Both the position numbers and the translations under genes were made by a program. The notes beneath the pieces were generated by a model. It was not told the origin of the DNA. It did not search any database and saw only the letters and a list, made by a program, of their open reading frames with translations. Shown here one piece after another: positions 34,001-50,420 of a stretch of DNA of 64,000 bases (its first letter is position 1; each line of letters starts with the position of its first letter). The DNA comes from Epinephelus fuscoguttatus (Eukaryota > Chordata > Actinopteri > Perciformes > Serranidae). The DNA lies in contig NC_064761.1 of assembly GCF_011397635.1 (NCBI RefSeq), forward strand, positions 30,359,643-30,423,642, written 5' to 3'.

Positions 34001-37000
34001 TTGTTGCATAAATTTTCTGGTTGATACCATTTGCTGTTATAAAAATAGTCAAAAATTCCTTCAGTATATCACATTACAACACCGAGACTTTGAGGAACAC
34101 GACAGAAAAATCCATGCTGTCATTTGGTATCAAAAATATTTGACACTGAGCGATTTCTGTCAGAATTTCATTTCTGAAAACTGCAAAGAAACCTCTTATT
34201 GCCAATATACCTATGAAAGCCATACATCCTCTGAATGCCTGAAATCTCTAGTTTGTGAGGCTGTGATTTTCCTAGAGGTCACTATAGGTCATTTTATACA
34301 ATGCTGTCAATTTTCCCTACATTGAAATGGCTGCAATGGAGGTGAACATCATCATACTCGTTGAATCCACAAGAGTCCCAGCTTTCCAGTCATATCCAAT
34401 TTATGCAATTCCAATGCTGTTTATGGACCCTTGTATGCAGAAATATTCAAATACAATTAGCAAAATAAGACATACTGCATGCAAAAAAACTGTATGGGAC
34501 CAGCATAAAGCGGGCATGACTGTAAAGGGGAAACTCATGGGTATCCATAGAACATATTTTCAGTCAGGTATCTTGTTGGAAAGGTCAAGGGACCTCCTAT
34601 GAAAATGTCCATGTCCATTTTTTCCCTTGACAAAATTGTAATGTAGACCAGAATCACAGCCAGCCCTGTGGGTCTTGAATTTGAATCCTATTTAAATTAA
34701 ATGACAAAAAAAGTAAATTAAACATGTGTGGATAGCACCAAATGTTCTGTGGAGTTAGACAGGCTTTTTTTTTTTTAAATTCTAATGAATAATCACACTG
34801 AATATAGCTCTTGTGCTGATGTTTTTTTTCTCCGATGCACCAATTCAAACAAATATTAACAGATAAATGATCTTATTAGTCAATCAGGGCGTCCCCCCTT
34901 GTTGCAATCTGTATTTCTGACTGTAATGAGCATCCTCCACTACTTGATTATGTGACATTGAGTCCAGACTCCCTCACAGTATCCTGTTATGGCCCACCTT
35001 TGCGTGGCTGATTGTGGATGCTGATGGCTTGGGTCTGGTACTGGCCATCGTCTCCTTGCACACAGATGAGGTGGGAGTCTGCAGTCTCATTGAAGCACGC
35101 CCCGATGGCCAGCACATGCTCATTGGATTTATTCAAAGCCTTCATTAGCTAACGAGCGACAAGTGGGCAGAGAGGGAAGCATGATGATTGATGAAAACTG
35201 CATAAATATTATTATTAATTCTGTGAGGCGCTTAAAGGCTTTGTCTTACTTCATTATACCCGCTGGTTGGTATCTTTATGCAGGTCCTCTGAGCCTCTAG
35301 ATCCACAGTGAGCCCCGGCACCATTGGTAGGCTGTAACGGTAATTCCTAAAGTCCTGAAACAGGATGGGAGGAAAAGTTCAACATCAATTATAGGAAGTT
35401 TGATAAAAGTTACGACACCAAACAGAAGTTGTTGCACATTCTCATACTCACAACTAACAGTCTCATTATGGTGTGGCCAATTTCCCCAAACAAGGGCTTC
35501 CTGAAGCGCACGCTGTAAAGGGGACACGGGTAAACTGGAACGAGAAAGAAAAGAGGGTAACTGAAGAGGAAAACTTGAGAATTGAAGATGCAGTAATTTA
35601 CACCAGGGCCTGGCTTACTCACATCTGTACTCGGCCCCCAGTCGCAGCATAAGACGCAAGGGGAAGGCTTTGGCCCAGGCCACCTCTGCTCTGTGGACCA
35701 GCAGGCCAAAGAGGTAGGGCTGGTTTGGCAGAGGTAGACCTTGAAGGGACTGGAGAGTGGGGCGAATGTACAAGAAGCCCGCGTGCTCCTCGCTGCCCAG
35801 GAAACTACTGCCAAGCAAGGACAGCGACAGGTGTTTCACAACCTTTCCTGCAGAAATACAGAGAAAAAGGTCATGTGTAATTATAGCAGGGAAAACACTT
35901 TGAGGGAGATGACAGGCAGTGCATGGTAGGCAGTTTTTCAGAATGAGTAGAGTCTAAAAGAGGGCAAAATTCAATATAACACATCACTACTACTGTACAC
36001 TGAGCTCAGCTACAACATAAAAACCACTGACAGGTGAAGTGAATAACATTGATTATCACATTGCAATGTAATGTTCTGCTGGAAAACCTTGGGTCCTGGC
36101 GTTCATGTGGATCCCACTTGACACGCACCACCCACCTGAACACCATTGCAGACCAAATATCCATTGCAGGCCCCCTTATGGCAACAGCATGTGGCCCCCA
36201 AGCAGGACAATGCTCCATGCAACACAGCAAAAACTGCTCAGGAATGGCCCAAGGAATGTGACAAAGAACTCAAGGAGTCAACCTGGTCTCCAAATTCCTC
36301 AAATCCCAGTCTGATCAAACATCGCTGGTATGTGTCAATACCCTATCTTGTAAACCACATGACTGGCAAATGCCCTGGTGGTGTCCAGAGGTCCTGTGTC
36401 CATGCCTCAACAGATCAGAGCCAAATCTGATCCAAGGAGACCTCATTGTGAATCATTAGTACCTCTTGGGTATCGACACTTTCATGAACGCTCGATCAGA
36501 GTGGGATCTGAGGGATTCTGAGGCAAGATCGATGCCTTAAGCTCTTTGTCACATTCCTCGGGCCATTCCTGAGCCGTTTTTGTGGTGTGGCATGATATAT
36601 TGTCATGCTGGGGGGCACTGCCATGGGGAGTGCTGTTGACATGAGGGGGGGGTACTTCGTCTGCAATGGTGTTTGGGTTGGTGGAGGGTGGTACTATGAA
36701 TGCCAGAACTCGTATGTACAGTAGCCATCTTATCTTGTGTCTCTGACCTGTGAGGGTGTCCCTGTACAGCTGGATAAAGTGGCTGAAAATGTCTTTGGGG
36801 AAGCTCTTCTCTTCAGGCAGGCACTGCAGCAGCACCACCACCTCCACCTGGCCGACAGCGTGCATTCCCTTTGTTGTTACACACCAGCACTTCCTGTTGA
36901 CATCTGTCACACAACCAAGACACAACCTCAGTGGTCTACAAAGACAGTCCAACTAAAATCACATTTAGTCATCCATTTTTGTATTCAATAATAGTAATAA

Positions 37001-38822
37001 TAATTAATATGTTGGATCACACACACAAGGAAAAAAAAGAGACGTACAGTTGACCAGCTTGACCATAGCCAGTAGGTTGGCATTGAGGACAAACACCAGG
37101 GGCTTGGGCCTGCCACTCTCCAACTCCTGAATAAGCAGCATCTCAGAGGGCTGCTCCTCCACAGTGTAATCTGAGGAGACAATATAGTGACAATGCTGTT
37201 AGACAGTAGTATCTCCTAAAACTGCTCACACTGCTGGCACAGTAAAGTATTTTTCTGATGCTGCACTTTTATCCATTGTAAGCAAATAACGACGCCAACG
37301 TTTATGACTTCATGTTTGAAGATGAAATAGCTGTGCTAGGATTAATAACCACTGTCTAAGCCTGGTCCTAATTAAGATGCAAGACTAGTAGCTTTTATTA
37401 ATGCTATCATTTTTAAACGCCCCTGTTTAACCAGGCAGAACAGGGTCCAAATTATTATTTAAAGTAACAGCACTAAAGGGAGTTGTCGGGTATTGTAAGT
37501 GGGAATAATGAAAACATAAATACACTAATCACTACTTCATCTTTTATTCACAACAGACAATCTTAAAAGTGTTCATTTAGATTATCCAGCATTTTCTGTA
37601 GCTGCTGCTCTCATTTAATTTTGATGCCTCAGTTTTTTCTTCCCTTTGTCAGCACTACATTGTCAACTCCTCATCAGAGACCACATTTTCACCTCACCTT
37701 GTGTTGCCTGATTTGATTTTGACTCCCTTCTGTTTGTGCCTCTCCCCTTATCTTTACACTGTGCACACAATTATGCAAGACATGCCAATAAATTGGAAAA
37801 CCACATTTCAAGGTCAGGAGAATGCCAGCATCTGTGCTACCACGAACAAAGACACAAAGTCATTTTGCTAAATCTTTTCATTCTCACCCTCAAATTGGAT
37901 GACAGTTGTCTTACCTCCTTTGACTCCTGTGGAGGTGAGGATGGGTGGCAAGCCATCCAGAGGGATGAGGTTGGCAGAGCTGCTGACTAAAGCTGTGGTG
38001 CCCCATCCGTAAGGACCACAGGCCTCCTGGGGGAAGAGGACAGCAGAGGAGTGAGAACACATTTCTCATCAGATCTGTCCTGTAAAACTACCTGACTAAT
38101 TATGAGACAACAAATATGTTCTGTGTTATATTTTGTTACGTTGATATTTGTCCCATGCGGCCGCAAGGCTCTCCTAAGCTGTGGTGACCCCACAGGACTT
38201 CTGACCGGTCCGCCCAGCGCTCGTCTCATCAGCGGTGAGAACCCTCTGACTGGTGTGGTCGGAGCGGACTCTGACTGCTTAGTGGGGAGGATGTCATCTG
38301 CAAACCACACCCTCCTTTTCCCCCTCGGTGGTGTCCCTGAGGAGAGGATGGAAGAATTAGGAGACTAATTGGGACTGGGGTCGGTTGGCACACAGCTATT
38401 TTCTGGTCCTTTGAAGGTCACAGAAACAAAAATGTAACATCGAAATGTTTGCTTTCTTCAGCTGCCCTCTTCTACTATCTTAACTGTAACTGTGACTGTA
38501 TTTTAAGATGCTAAAATACTACCTATCCTCTTTCCTACTTTTCTATCCATCTAACCTCAACCCTTCAGCTCCCACTCAGAAACCACCAGACCGCACTATT
38601 AATCCTACTCATAGTCCCAAGTACTGCAAAGTGTGCCAACCAACCCTGGTCTATCCAACTTCTGCATAGCTTCATTAAAAACTGTGAATTTGAGATAAAA
38701 AAAAAAACTGTTCTCACTTTTGAGGAGGGTTGAATGACAGGAAACACAGACTCGCCCCTCCTTGCCATCCAGATGTGTGAGTCTGAACTTCAGGTTGGAG
38801 CAGAGTGCACAAAAAACCTGAC

Positions 38823-38856
<34 letters not shown>

Positions 38857-41800
38857 TAAACAACATATAGGACAGACACACATGTACATTCCACCAGTCA
38901 GCTACAAGTCACCATGTTACGTGAGAACATTTAATTAAATTGTATTTTCAATGCTGCACAACATACCAACTTTACTCACCTTCCCACAAGCTCGGCAGTG
39001 ATGCCTCCTCTTAGTAAACGTAAACTTGACCCCACACTTCATGCAGACCTGCGCCTGAGCGTCAGGGATCCACACTGGAGCTACCTCTCCTAGGACAGTG
39101 CCTCGATCCTTGGATAGAATACCAACAGGGCTCAGCTGGGACTCATTGTCAGGATCCAGTGGGGAAGCTGCACAGTCCCCCACCGCTCCCTCTCCACTGG
39201 CTCCCTGAGCCTTGCTGTTGTTCGTCTCATCTCCTCCATTAGATCTGACCGTCTTAAACTGGCTCTGGAGCTCCTTGGGCCCCCTGCCATGTGCGTCATC
39301 CTGTGAGAGAGTAGAAGGTGCTGCAGTCGCCTCGGAGCTGCAGGACTGCTCTTGCTGCTCCAGCCTGCTCTCCTCCAGCTCCTTCTCCTCAACCACAGAG
39401 TCCTCCTTTGATGGCGGAGCCTGGGGCTTCTTCTTTTCCTCTGCCACCTCCTCCTCTTCCTCCTCATCTGGCCATGCGGTCTCAGCAGGACTCAGCACCA
39501 GGGGGCTGGAAGACTCCCCGAAACAACTCTCACCCCATGTGGAGATGGTGGTCACAGTGCAGCTGCCCTCCTCCAGCTGGGAGGGTGAGGCAGTTTTGGC
39601 AGGATGTTCAGATGGTTTCTGCTCACATGGCCCAAAGCTGCCTCTGACTGATGTGTCTGAGGGGGTCTTAGATGGAGATTCTGGTCTTATTTGGCCGCAG
39701 CCCAATCCTGGTTTGGACACATCCCCATCTTTAAGCACCAGCAGGCAGGGTCTGTTCAGCCAGTGCTGCTTGGTGTCCTGCAGAGACGGATTGTCTCCTT
39801 CATCTGTTTCGAGGGGGAGCATGATGATATCATGAACACTCAATGTGTCTATCGCTCATGCTGTCATGCACACACACTTAGACACACACCATTAACAATG
39901 ACTCATTTCGTGGGGAATGTTCACATGTGCTAGGTGGCCTTTTAACTGCATGTGATAATCTATTTCATCACCCCAGACACAAGTCATAGCTTCGGTCATC
40001 ACTAAAGGTTGCATTAACACTCGCCCTTGAGGTGTGTTTGAGCTGATCACAGAACAGACCACATGAAAAAAAGAGGAAAATGTTTACTGTGGACTAAATA
40101 TTGACGTAAAACAAATCGCAGTTGTAGAAGCAATAGCACAGAGCTGCTGCTTCCCCAGAGAACCACAAGTTCAATAGTGGTGTTTAATTGGCTCTGTGCA
40201 GCATCTCATATTGAATGGCCACATGTCACCATGAGAATTTAAAGATTTTTTTTTTGGGCTTGCAGGTGTTCACACTAAACCCTCAACTGGTTCTGTGTAT
40301 TTGTTTTGTACCTTTGGTTAAAGACAAAACCAACAAATGTTTATGGTAATAAAATGGTTTGTATATTTGAATTTCGATCAGTTTTCCACTGATTACCTGC
40401 ACGCTATATTCAACTGAGCCCGCTGTGAAAAACTGTGTTTCACTGTACAGTCAAATGAGCAAGGTCATAGGTTTTGTTTCAGCACTGTTGGGGACCCATA
40501 GATGTATATAATAACAAGATAACGGACCCCAAGATGGCACCTTTTCAGTCCAATGGAACTGCTCACCTGGCACATATGCAAGCGGTAACGTTGAAAAATT
40601 AAACCAACACGGAAGTGACAAAAACTGCAGTTCTTTGAACAGCTACTTGAGGCTGGCTCCAGAAGCCAATCAATCCCCATAGACGCCCATGTTTAAGTGC
40701 CCAACTTACAGCAGAAACAACATGTTCACAGCCTGGTACAAAAAAAAGTCTTTTGGTCCCTGTAGCTAATTCCAACATCCCCGAATTCACCTTAAGTCAC
40801 CTGTTTACATTTTATTAAGTTACGCATATTTTAGGGCAGGCCACTTCGAGTGACTGAGTTAATATGACTTAATATGCCCCAATACATAGTATGCCAAAAC
40901 AGTATGCCAAAAATACCAGGATGTTCTCCTAAATCTGGTCTGATTTTGCAGCGTGCAAGCCAGCATGCTTTTCAAGCTATTCTGACCCACAATCCTCTGC
41001 ACCTCTGTCACATCGACTGAGCTGCAAACGTAATGTTATGAGGAAGTATGTCCTGACTGTGTGCATACTGCATGCAACATTTAAGGACAGTTGCATTACC
41101 TACTAAAAGTAAAAAGAAATGGTATGCAATTCAGAATGCACCCTATTTCGGGGGCCACTGGGGATTTTTGCTGCAATACCACAGGTGGCCACTGGGGAAA
41201 ATTGGAAGCAAGGCTGAGCTCCATTCCTGGTGGTCCGGGGGTCTTCCACCAGAAAATTTTGAGTGGCTTACACTTGATTTTCTGCATTCTGGTGATGGGC
41301 AAAATTGTGCCTTTTTTTGCATCAGTTCCCTGTCCTCTGCTAATTCCATGTTTTTATTGGGGAGGGTGCAAATTCACATGTTGTTAATATTGAGGGGAAC
41401 ATGTCCCCTGCATCCCCCCAAATGTGCACCCATGCAAATGAGCCATTAGATTCTGAATGACTCCATTCATAATCTCAACCTCAGGTTCTACATAAATGCA
41501 GCTCCTTCTCTGATTACAGCCAATTACTGTTTCAGCACCATTCCCTCATTAGGCGCTTACGTAATAACCATTATGGTAAATCACCAGCACGTATGTGAGT
41601 TAATGTGTCCATGGCTGGTGTTTCATTGAGCTGCAACACCCAGTGATTCATGAAGAGTTATGACTCAGGACACGGTACTTCAACAACCACTGGAAATCAT
41701 CCTGCTGCAGCCTACATGCTGTTCACTTCATACTGTTTAGCTGCGCTGTTGATGGGAAGGATCTGGTCTAATTTTCCTGTGTGAAACTGCATTGCAGCGC

Positions 41801-42086
41801 TAAAGCCATAAAAAGAAAGGCGGGTCGTTTCGGTCCTGCTGCGGGCTACACAGTGAAGATTCCCCGACACGACACGGCACGGCACGGCGACGGGGCTGCA
41901 CCGATCCGGCTGACTGGAGCGATCGCTTCCCGGGACAGTGACGCATTCAACACACGTGCAAATGTTTGAAACGCTGGCAGGCACCGAGGCCGGCGGCAAT
42001 GCGACACTCACCCCGCACCCCGTTACATCAGCGCGAGCAGGACACTTCACTGAGGTGGTGTTTACTGAGGAGTCTGTATGTGCGCA

Positions 42087-42117
<31 letters not shown>

Positions 42118-42327
42118 TGATGCGGACTATGCGCGCGGCCAAATGCTGTGTCAGCGATTTTCTGTGACAAACACAGACGCGCAGTATCATCACCCTGTAA
42201 CGCACGGACAGTGAATGGGGAAGTAAAGCATCCCCACCCCGATGCAATCAGCGCAATCCTTACCCTCAGTTATTGCTCCCAGAAGGCTTTCATTCTCGTC
42301 ATCCCGCGCAGAGAAGAACTTCAGCAT
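31077..42327 (-). CDS. zfyve9: FYVE zinc-finger protein SARA (ZFYVE9), endosomal adaptor
   Basis: Sixteen coding exons join in frame (minus, 5' to 3'): 42327-42264, 39803-38980, 38817-38718, 38336-38140, 38026-37915, 37170-37048, 36903-36748, 35847-35623, 35534-35452, 35354-35250, 35148-34998, 33399-33319, 33050-32888, 32738-32633, 32544-32365, 31238-31077; 943 aa. SARA sits on PI3P-rich early endosomes and presents SMAD2/3 to TGF-beta receptors. FYVE domain at about 264-325: WIPD (266-269), RRHHCR (287-292), RVC (318-320), all eight zinc cysteines (275, 278, 291, 294, 299, 302, 320, 323). [11 protein letters not shown] and the C-terminal SARA domain follow, ending [22 protein letters not shown], the SNEHVL block and that ending separate it from ZFYVE16. 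It is shorter than mammalian SARA (about 1425 aa): a short acidic N-terminal region (22-263) and no obvious SMAD-binding segment after the FYVE domain. The donors at 38140 (GTAACA) and 32633 (GTACTT) are weak; exon 1 is assigned only by frame and splice match. Confidence 0.9.
33812..34650. repeat. Interspersed repeat inside a zfyve9 intron
   Basis: It runs from CTTCTGAGACCCACTTAAG to ATGTCCATGTCCATTTTTTCC. Strings such as CTTGTATGCAGAAATATTCAAA, CAGCATAAAGCGGGCATGAC and AGGTCAAGGGACCTCC match, from memory, an abundant fish repeat of uncertain class. The open frames inside it (135 and 91 codons) have no recognisable domain and are part of the repeat, not exons. The intron spans 33,400-34,997. 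Confidence 0.5.
36007..36720. mobile_element. Second palindromic Tc1-fragment pair, in a zfyve9 intron
   Basis: The left arm (36,007-about 36,420, plus) has ACATAAAAACCACTGACAGG, AATGTTCTGCTGGAAAACC, then CKQDN-like/[15 protein letters not shown] and [10 protein letters not shown](IKHRW). The inverted right arm (about 36,720 back to 36,482) translates on the minus strand as [32 protein letters not shown]. This matches the 29.5-30.3 kb element in design. The outermost part of the right arm (about 100 bp of terminal sequence) is missing. The arm ends about 28 bp from the donor of zfyve9 exon 36,748-36,903. It encodes no functional transposase. Confidence 0.75.
37171..37914. other. zfyve9 intron, nothing further seen
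   Basis: AT-rich intron without a recognised exon or repeat. Other zfyve9 introns over 300 bases not listed separately (31,239-32,364; 33,051-33,318; 38,337-38,717) likewise hold no recognised exon. Confidence 0.4.
38825..38854. repeat. (CA)n microsatellite in zfyve9 intron
   Basis: An uninterrupted CA run 8 bases upstream (minus-strand sense) of the acceptor of the second FYVE exon; on the transcribed strand it is (TG)n just before TTGTCAG. Confidence 0.9.
39804..42263. other. zfyve9 first intron, repeat-containing
   Basis: It holds a repeat-like block at about 40,480-40,850 (ATAGATGTATATAATAACA, CCAAGATGGCACCTTTTCAG, CAGCCTGGTACAAAA), which I recall as a common fish interspersed repeat. 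The end nearest exon 1 (about 41,815-42,263) is CpG-rich with a CGACACGACACGGCACGGCACGG stutter at 41,868-41,889, consistent with a promoter-associated CpG island. Mammalian SARA has a very large N-terminal exon here; no comparable ORF exists in this intron. Confidence 0.5.
42087..42114. repeat. (CA)n microsatellite
   Basis: A pure CA run inside the CpG-rich segment flanking zfyve9 exon 1. Confidence 0.9.
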
Positions 42328-42500
42328 TTTATCCTGTTACATGAGAGAGCCGAGGAGCACGGATCCAAGCAGCAGTGCCTTGCTCACAAGCGGAGGGGAT
42401 GGGATGATTTCGCCTCTCTACCCCCCTCTCTGTGATCTCCCTCCTCCCCTGTGTCTCTCTGCAGCTCTTTGAAGAAACTCAAGAGGTGTGCAGAAATGTC
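42328..42500 (-). promoter_or_regulatory. zfyve9 5'UTR / promoter region
   Basis: It lies directly upstream of the zfyve9 ATG and is purine-rich on the minus strand (GGAGGAGGGAGATCAC, about 42,430-42,448). I see no TATA box; with the CpG-rich sequence on the other side this suggests a CpG-type promoter. The exact start site cannot be read from the sequence. Confidence 0.35.
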
Positions 42501-42719
42501 CCTCCCCAGTTTGCCGTCTCCACAGCCCGCAGGACAGCAGGCAGGCCAAGACAACAGAGCTATGATGCCAGATATGAAAAGCCTGGCTGCATGCACAACC
42601 TGTCATACTGCAGGATGCATCACTCAATTAGCAGCTGAGCACATTCTCATGCAAAACTGCAGAATAAAACCTCCAATCTCGTCAATGACCACAGCACCAT
42701 CTAAAAAATGTTAATCACC

Positions 42720-42725
42720 TTTATT
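42720..42725 (-). terminator. btf3l4 poly(A) signal
   Basis: A canonical AATAAA on the minus strand, 271 bases after the btf3l4 stop. It leaves only about 200-350 bases before the probable zfyve9 transcription start. Confidence 0.6.
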
Positions 42726-42995
42726 TTGTTTCATAAACAAAAAGTCTTAAGACTAGCTTTAATGACCACTGTAATCCTGACCATGACTGACAATGTGGTG
42801 AAGGGATTTAACCGTTTACCAGAAGGGGGTATTTTTCATTTTTTTATAAGTGCACAAGCCAGTCTGACTCGGACATCCGTTGGCCATCGTAAAATAGAAA
42901 AGTCTCTGGTTTGTGGGGATAGTGTCTGATATGTCTGGATGACTAGACTTAAATTCACCGCAGTCCAGCCCATGTGCACATGAACTTCACGTGCG

Positions 42996-48020
<5,025 letters not shown>

Positions 48021-48243
48021 GTTGTCACCTACGACATGGGAAAATGAAGATGTGTAAAGACACTGAAAACAAATAGAGGTTGTGTGTACCAACTGTCATT
48101 TTGATGGACAGTTAAAGCAGTCTGAACACCAAAACACCCACTGCTCATATTATAGATTATTGTTTTACAGTTTTTAATTAAATCAATATCATCTGTCACT
48201 GTCAATATAGATCATACATGCTATATATACAGTATATATTGAT

Positions 48244-48740
48244 TTAATTAATTTATTTACACAGGAAGTCCCTTTGAGATTGAAAATCTCGTTTACAAGA
48301 GAGACCTGGCTGAGGTAGCAGCCAATCAAAACACATTAAAATGCAACAACAAATACAACATATAATGCAAAAATCTACAACAAAACAACTAGTGGCCTCT
48401 CAAGAAAAACAAGTACACATCTCTGTCAACAAATGCTTTATGATGCCCTTAAATTCATCCGTGGATGTAAGTGTATCTTATTTTAGATCTTTTTGGAGAT
48501 TGTCCGATGTCCATGGTGCACAGTAGGAAAATACAGTTTCCCCAGACATGTTAAAACCTGGGGTACATTAAAAAGCTGACACACAGAAGGGTGCAGAGGT
48601 CGGCTGGAGGCTTGCACAGTATTTCTTTATAGATAAAAATATACCAGAGCTTTTGTCTCTGAGTGGTCAGTGACATCCAAACCACCAAATCATAAAGCAG
48701 GCATTGATAAAAGAGGAACTTTGCATTTGTAATCACACAT
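48244..48740. repeat. Interspersed repeat (TTTATTTACACAGGAAGTCCC family), copy 1
   Basis: ATTTATTTACACAGGAAGTCCCTTTGAGATTGAAAATCTCGTTTACAAGAGAGACCTGGC opens a repeat whose start is seen again at 49,760. The internal extent is uncertain; the 3' boundary given is a guess. Confidence 0.45.
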
Positions 48741-49282
48741 AGACATGCACTTTACATTATCATCCAATCCATGTATACAAGTATGTATTTCTTTGACTAT
48801 TTGCATACCAGTAGTTTACAACATACAGAGCACTTGACTTGTATATAGACATTTTATTTTAGTTTTATTTGTCCTGTTGGTCATTTAACTGTATTTATAG
48901 TATTTATATAAACACCTATGTTTCCCATATACTTGTGTACATTTAAGTCCTGTCTATTCTTCCACCTTTATTTGTCCAGCTCTACTGTCCTTGTTCCCAG
49001 CTGTTACGTCTACTGCTGTGTAAGTACATGAGAGTCAAGTTGCTGGTATGTTTAAGTTACACATGATCCCAACTAGCTAAACAGTTAGCATGCTGCTGCT
49101 TCCCCTGTCGCCTATAGCTACAATATGAGCTAACCAGTTTAGGAAGAATACAATAAAGTACACGAGCAGTAAAAAATGTTTTATAGCCGAGACAAACCAA
49201 TAAAATAAACCATTAAAGCGACATGTAAATTACACCACGCTGATGCAATAATAACACAGACTGGCTCTAACTTGTCAGTCTG

Positions 49283-49283
<1 letters not shown>

Positions 49284-49349
<66 letters not shown>
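49284..49349. repeat. (TG)n microsatellite
   Basis: An uninterrupted 33-unit TG run, the longest simple repeat in the window, close to the presumed btf3l4 promoter. Val/Cys and Thr/His open frames across it are artefacts. Confidence 0.97.
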
Positions 49350-49350
<1 letters not shown>

Positions 49351-49369
49351 TTAGCAGCTGCAGAGATGA

Positions 49370-49640
49370 AAACACAACACAGGGCCTTCAGACTGAACAC
49401 ACAGCGTGTCACCGCTCGGCTCGGCCCCACAGCTCTGCTCCGACCACACACCGACAAACACACACTCAGCTAACACCGCACGGTACACACAAATCAATAT
49501 GTATCTGCCCAAACCTGGTCAAATATCCGCACAGGCATGCGGTGGCGAAAGATGGAGGTTATAAGGAAGAGATTACGTCACACACCATACGGGGATTTCT
49601 TCTTCTACGCTTCCGACCAGCTGGAGGGATTTGAGTTCCG
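49370..49640 (-). promoter_or_regulatory. Presumed btf3l4 promoter / non-coding first exon
   Basis: It has more CpG than its flanks (CACCGCTCGGCTCGGCCCC at 49,410-49,428). On the minus strand it contains GGAAGCGTAGAAGAAGAAATCC and CATCTTTCGCCACC, then a possible donor GACCAG|GTTTGG near 49,517, which is weak. The first coding exon of btf3l4 has an acceptor with no start site, so a 5' exon must exist upstream; this is the best candidate. Confidence 0.35.
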
Positions 49641-49699
49641 TGCTGCCCCCTAAAGGACGTTTAATGTATTACACTATAAAGTGATGGTGCGCCCAGCAG

Positions 49700-50420
49700 C
49701 TCCCTTATTTTATTTTATTTTATTTTATTTTATTTCAATTTATTTATTTTATTTTATTTATCCTTTATTTAGCAAGGAAGGTCCCATTAAGATACAATAT
49801 CTCTTCTTCCGCTTTCATTTAGAAAAACTGTTACCCAGTAAAACCTATAAAATAGGCTAAATAAAAGCAACACAAGGGAAAGTAGTAAAAGAAAAGGGAT
49901 ATAAAAGCCACACCAATGTCATCTATACACATTTCACATGGGTTAAGGACTAGTTTATAAAGCAGCAACAGTTTCCTTCAGGACAGCTTTTAAAAGACCT
50001 TTAAAAAAATGTTCAAAAAAGGGAGTGCTTCTGAGGTAACAACATTTTGAAGTTCATTCCATACCCAGGGTGCATAGGAAGAGAAAGCAGCTTTACAGAG
50101 CTCTGAGCGCACCCTGGGGATATTTAAAAGAATACCCATTTAAGAGTAAGTGCAGTAGTTGCTAGTATGAATGAACAAAAGGCTTAAGATATAAGTATGT
50201 GCAACACAGTTAGACCAGGTTGGTAGGTGGTTTACCTAATAACACCAATGAATAACAACATGTGCATTTTTCTCCTCTTACACAGACAAAGCCATCCTAA
50301 AGATTAATATAAAATGCAATGGTGAGTGTGACAGGCTGTATTTGTGACAAAATGTAATGCAGCATAATATGCAGAATCCAGTTTTATAAGTAGGGATGAA
50401 ACTGCATGGATGTGAATTAC
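49700..50420. repeat. TTTTA microsatellite followed by interspersed repeat copy 2
   Basis: (TTTTA)n at about 49,706-49,760 leads into TTTATTTAGCAAGGAAGGTCCCATTAAGATACAATATCTC, the same opening as the repeat at 48,244. Downstream words (TTGAAGTTCATTCCATACCCAGGG, CTCTGAGCGCACCCTGGGGATATTT) match by recall a long fish interspersed repeat. No functional coding capacity is seen. Confidence 0.55.

Noticed and set aside
33918-34325. 135-codon plus-strand frame in a zfyve9 intron
   Set aside because: It lies inside an interspersed repeat recognised by recall, has no domain and lacks splice or promoter context.
36884-36899. Alternative acceptor (CAACAG) for the zfyve9 exon ending at 36,748
   Set aside because: Joining to the previous exon there creates a stop (T+GA); the acceptor at 36,904 gives VNYVNRKCWC, which matches the SARA family.
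39212-39835. Long plus-strand frame of 207 codons (Ser-rich)
   Set aside because: It is the antisense of zfyve9 exon 2; its composition follows from the Glu/Ser/Pro codons on the other strand.
49181-49634. Open frames of His/Thr or Cys/Val repeats
   Set aside because: Produced by the (TG)n microsatellite in every frame.
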